The position numbers were made by a program, and so were the translations under genes. A stretch of DNA of 8,386 bases, from assembly GCA_016550425.1 (NCBI GenBank), contig JABXGS010000228.1:1-8386 (forward strand), written 5' to 3'. The notes under the pieces are model-generated. The model searched no databases, had not been told where the DNA came from, and was given only the letters and a program-made list of their open reading frames with translations. Source of the stretch: an archaeon (GTDB lineage: Archaea > Asgardarchaeota > Hermodarchaeia > Hermodarchaeales > Hermodarchaeaceae). Below, in pieces: positions 6,226 through 8,386 of this stretch; the stretch's first letter is position 1; each line of letters begins with the position of its first letter.

Positions 6226-7422
6226 TTAAGAATCTTCATTTTCATCTTGTTCTTCTATCGATTCGGCGTCTTCGAGTACCTGCTTTTCAAGTGAATTTGT
6301 TTCTTCGATTAACGTTTCAGTAGGCTCCATTAATTCATCAGACGCTGCAAAGAAGCTGATAGTAAAAGCGATGATGAAGATGAGACTTGACCCTACCATG
6401 AGAGCAGGTCGAAGCCAGACCGCTGAAACACTAAAAAATCCATTAAGTGCTTCAACGATAAGAAAGGCTGAAACAAACAAAATGCCGATGATAGAAAGTT
6501 TCAGGTCTCCGCCGATACCTACTGCAAATTTGACAAGATAGACTATAGCAATAATTCCTAGACAGGCATAATTAGCAAAGCTGATGTTCCCAAGTGTTCC
6601 TGCAAATCCCACCGGATCTGGAAAAGCGAGATTGAAAGTTGAACCCGAGCTTATTGGAAGAGAGAAGAATGGAATGAAGGGGTTTAGAACCACCCAAAAA
6701 ACGACGAATAATACAAGTTCGGCAAAACGGATTAACCATAACTTTTGGCTGTCGCTGTGGTGGAGTTTTCCACTCTCATCCAAAGTACCGTAGGATAGAT
6801 GGAGAAGTGAACCTATAGCCAGGGCATTGACCATACAAAGAGAGGTGAAGTACATGGGATCGAAAAGCACCCACCAAGCAGCGAAAATAACCCAGGTGAC
6901 TGAAAGGAAATATTGGAACCAGATAATAGTGAGATAGATGGGGACAAGTGCAAGAAGAATGAAGAGGATAAAGGTATACCCTAATCGTGCCCCTTGTGTT
7001 TTTTGCCAAATTCTATCGGGCCGATGAACAATTCGATAGGCTAATACGAGTGCAGCAAAAATTGCTAGAGGAGGAGACACAAAGGGGAAGATGAAGAAGG
7101 CAAGGATGATGAGAGTGTTGAAACTATACAGCATTCGCCATCGAAGAGGGATGAGGTTTCCCTTCATATTCATGATTTCAGAGGCATTGATGGTTCGTTC
7201 ACGAAAAATGTAGACGAAGAGAATCCATGGAAAGGCAAATACTGCGGGGATGATGAAGTAGCGAAAGATACTAGAGAGAGGTATTTCGATTAACCCAGGA
7301 ATAATAGGCACCAAAAATGACAGGATATAGACAAGAGTGATGTAGTAGGAGATCATAGCGATTGCCACAAGAATGGGTAAAAGAACGGTGGACCGTTTGG
7401 CGTGCGGATAAAGAAATGACAT
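6226..7422 (-). CDS. Polytopic membrane protein of unknown function with acidic C-terminal tail
   Basis: A 398-residue integral membrane protein with about nine or ten hydrophobic helices, roughly at 12-42, 52-74, 101-130 (possibly two), 148-170, 172-209 (possibly two), 231-252, 281-303, 308-327 and 335-359. The final 38 residues are soluble and strongly acidic (Glu/Asp-rich from about 361 to 398). Loops carry short basic clusters, such as the one at 131-145 (H-R-P-D-R-I-W-Q-K). I see no transporter, permease, glycosyltransferase or peptidase motif, so no function is assigned. The ATG at 7422 opens a sensible N-terminus (basic residues, then the first helix), but no strong SD precedes it. The minus-strand sequence CTTAAAAAC around 7453-7461 could be a TATA element about 30-40 nt upstream. 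It is divergent from the inositol-phosphate synthase gene and converges closely on the 121-residue gene, so it is probably monocistronic. Confidence 0.75.
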   Translation of the reverse strand: MSFLYPHAKRSTVLLPILVAIAMISYYITLVYILSFLVPIIPGLIEIPLSSIFRYFIIPAVFAFPWILFVYIFRERTINASEIMNMKGNLIPLRWRMLYSFNTLIILAFFIFPFVSPPLAIFAALVLAYRIVHRPDRIWQKTQGARLGYTFILFILLALVPIYLTIIWFQYFLSVTWVIFAAWWVLFDPMYFTSLCMVNALAIGSLLHLSYGTLDESGKLHHSDSQKLWLIRFAELVLFVVFWVVLNPFIPFFSLPISSGSTFNLAFPDPVGFAGTLGNISFANYACLGIIAIVYLVKFAVGIGGDLKLSIIGILFVSAFLIVEALNGFFSVSAVWLRPALMVGSSLIFIIAFTISFFAASDELMEPTETLIEETNSLEKQVLEDAESIEEQDENEDS

Positions 7423-7531
7423 GGATGCTCGCTATCGTCTAAGAGAATTCACCGTTTTTAAGTTGCTGTCTATACTGCGCTTTTCAGAGAATAGAGGAGA
7501 AATGCTTAAATGCTGTTCTAAGCTAAGACGC

Positions 7532-7546
7532 CTATATACTTTATAG
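7532..7546 (+). promoter_or_regulatory. TATA-box region of the inositol-1-phosphate synthase gene
   Basis: CTATATACTTTATAG is an A/T-rich element resembling the archaeal box A, 29-43 nt upstream of the ATG. Initiation about 25 nt downstream would leave a very short leader carrying the AGGTGA ribosome-binding site. The element is also a short inverted repeat (CTATA and TATAG arms), so a regulator site overlapping the promoter is possible but unsupported otherwise. Confidence 0.5.
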
Positions 7547-7563
7547 CCATAAACTATGTTGTT

Positions 7564-7569
7564 AGGTGA
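7564..7569 (+). promoter_or_regulatory. Shine-Dalgarno site of the inositol-1-phosphate synthase gene
   Basis: AGGTGA lies 5 nt before ATG 7575, matching the archaeal anti-SD well and fixing the start of the truncated last gene. Confidence 0.7.
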
Positions 7570-7574
7570 AGATA

Positions 7575-8386
7575 ATGGGACCAATCAAAGTCGCAATTGC
7601 CGGACTTGGTAATTGTGCATCAGCTCTTGTTCAAGGCGTGCATTACTATAAAGAAATCACAGGAAATGAAAGCCGCGTGACCGGGCTCATGCACCCCTCC
7701 TTTGGAGGATATCTACCACGAGATATCAAGTTCGTTGCGGCATTCGAAGTAAATGCTGGAAAAATTGGAAAAGACATCAGTGAAGCAATCTTTGTTCATC
7801 CTAATTGTGTAGCAAAATTTGCTGAAACACCAAGACTGGGTGTTGAGGTTCTTCCCGCCCCGATTATGGATGGGGTTGCTGAACACATGTATGAAGCCTT
7901 CAATGTCTATGATTCGAAAGAAGCAAAACCAGTAGATATTGCCGAAGAGCTTCGTAATTCGAAAGCCGAAATTTTAGTAAATTTTCTACCGGTGGGAAGT
8001 GCTAAAGCCTCTCGTTATTATGCCCAAGCAGCCCTAGATGCCGGATGTGGTTTTGTCAATTGTATTCCTGAATTCATCGTCTCTGACACCGGATGGCAAA
8101 ATAAATACCGTAAAGCGGGGCTACCAATGGCCGGAGACGACATTAAAAGCCAAGTTGGCGCAACAATTCTTCACCGTGTAATTGCCCAATTGCTCTCTGA
8201 TCGCGGAATAGAGATTGATGAAACCTACCAGTTGAACATTGGTGGGAATACAGATTTCGAAAATATGTTAGCAGAACACCGACTGAAGAGCAAACGCATT
8301 AGTAAGACGGAGGCTGTTACCAGCATCCTTGATTACCCAGTCCCAACCCGAATAGGACCCAGTGACTACGTCCCATTCCTCAACGA
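7575..8386 (+). CDS. ino1: myo-inositol-1-phosphate synthase (3' end outside window)
   Basis: The enzyme converts glucose 6-phosphate to 1L-myo-inositol 1-phosphate with NAD+ recycled within the active site, the committed step to inositol phospholipids and, in some archaea, di-myo-inositol phosphate. The window holds the first 270 codons, open to its edge. Translation gives the NAD-binding G-L-G-N-C-A-S (10-16), F-L-P-V-G-S (137-142), A-G-D-D-I-K-S-Q-V-G-A-T (186-197), L-N-I-G-G-N-T-D-F-E-N-M (220-231) and the lysine cluster K-S-K-R-I-S-K (238-244) expected at the catalytic site. Spacing fits the short prokaryotic class (archaeal and mycobacterial, about 360-390 aa) rather than the longer eukaryotic form, so roughly 100 residues are missing. 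ATG 7575 is supported by AGGTGA and a TATA-like box, and it has its own promoter. Inositol lipid headgroups are the likely role, although the sequence does not distinguish them from solute synthesis. Confidence 0.94.
   Translation, partial: MGPIKVAIAGLGNCASALVQGVHYYKEITGNESRVTGLMHPSFGGYLPRDIKFVAAFEVNAGKIGKDISEAIFVHPNCVAKFAETPRLGVEVLPAPIMDGVAEHMYEAFNVYDSKEAKPVDIAEELRNSKAEILVNFLPVGSAKASRYYAQAALDAGCGFVNCIPEFIVSDTGWQNKYRKAGLPMAGDDIKSQVGATILHRVIAQLLSDRGIEIDETYQLNIGGNTDFENMLAEHRLKSKRISKTEAVTSILDYPVPTRIGPSDYVPFLN

Noticed and set aside
6212..6236. Direct repeat AAGAATCTT at the 6221-6228 convergent junction
   Set aside because: Only 9 bp in two copies, both within or at the edge of coding ends; readily explained by chance in AT-rich sequence.
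7502..7546. 14-codon ORF (M-L-K-C-C-S-K-L-R-R-L-Y-T-L) preceded by GAGGAG, upstream of ino1
   Set aside because: It would have to be translated from a transcript starting upstream of the ino1 TATA-like box that it overlaps; the SD spacing is only 3 nt and nothing else supports it.

Overview
The window looks archaeal, from a moderately AT-rich genome. Reasons: the CoaBC has an N-terminus and FKAE motif like methanogen homologues; the inositol-1-phosphate synthase is of the short prokaryotic type; ribosome-binding sites are GGAGG, GAGGTG and AGGTGA; and there is a TATA-like box close upstream of the last gene. The lineage cannot be fixed from the sequence alone. An uncultured archaeal group, Asgard or TACK-like, is possible but unproven.

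Layout. Positions 1-2256 (+) hold a coenzyme A biosynthesis operon: the 3' end of a ketopantoate reductase (panE-like), panB overlapping it by 4 bp, then a fused coaBC. A convergent gene (2263-3279, -) encodes a HypE/ThiL/PurM-fold protein without the HypE C-terminal cysteine. Divergent from it, 3398-4924 (+) carries two adjacent membrane proteins. They share one architecture: two N-terminal transmembrane helices, a disordered linker, a coiled coil and a SHOCT-like C-terminal helical module. They appear to be a diverged tandem duplication and are the least explained part of the window. A nitrilase-family amidohydrolase (4978-5763, -) converges on them. A strong hairpin followed by a T-run on its strand lies inside the end of the opposing gene. 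An orphan 121-residue protein (5858-6223, +) follows, then a polytopic membrane protein of about nine or ten helices with an acidic tail (6226-7422, -). The last gene is a myo-inositol-1-phosphate synthase (7575 to the window end, +), cut by the edge.

Function. The first three genes cover ketopantoate formation, its reduction to pantoate, and the later conversion of 4'-phosphopantothenate to 4'-phosphopantetheine. The steps from pantoate to phosphopantothenate are not in view. The inositol-phosphate synthase probably feeds inositol phospholipid or inositol-derived solute synthesis. The remaining genes form single or paired units with no clear link to these pathways. Genes are tightly packed, no gap exceeds about 160 bp, and I saw no mobile elements, CRISPR arrays, tRNAs or rRNAs.
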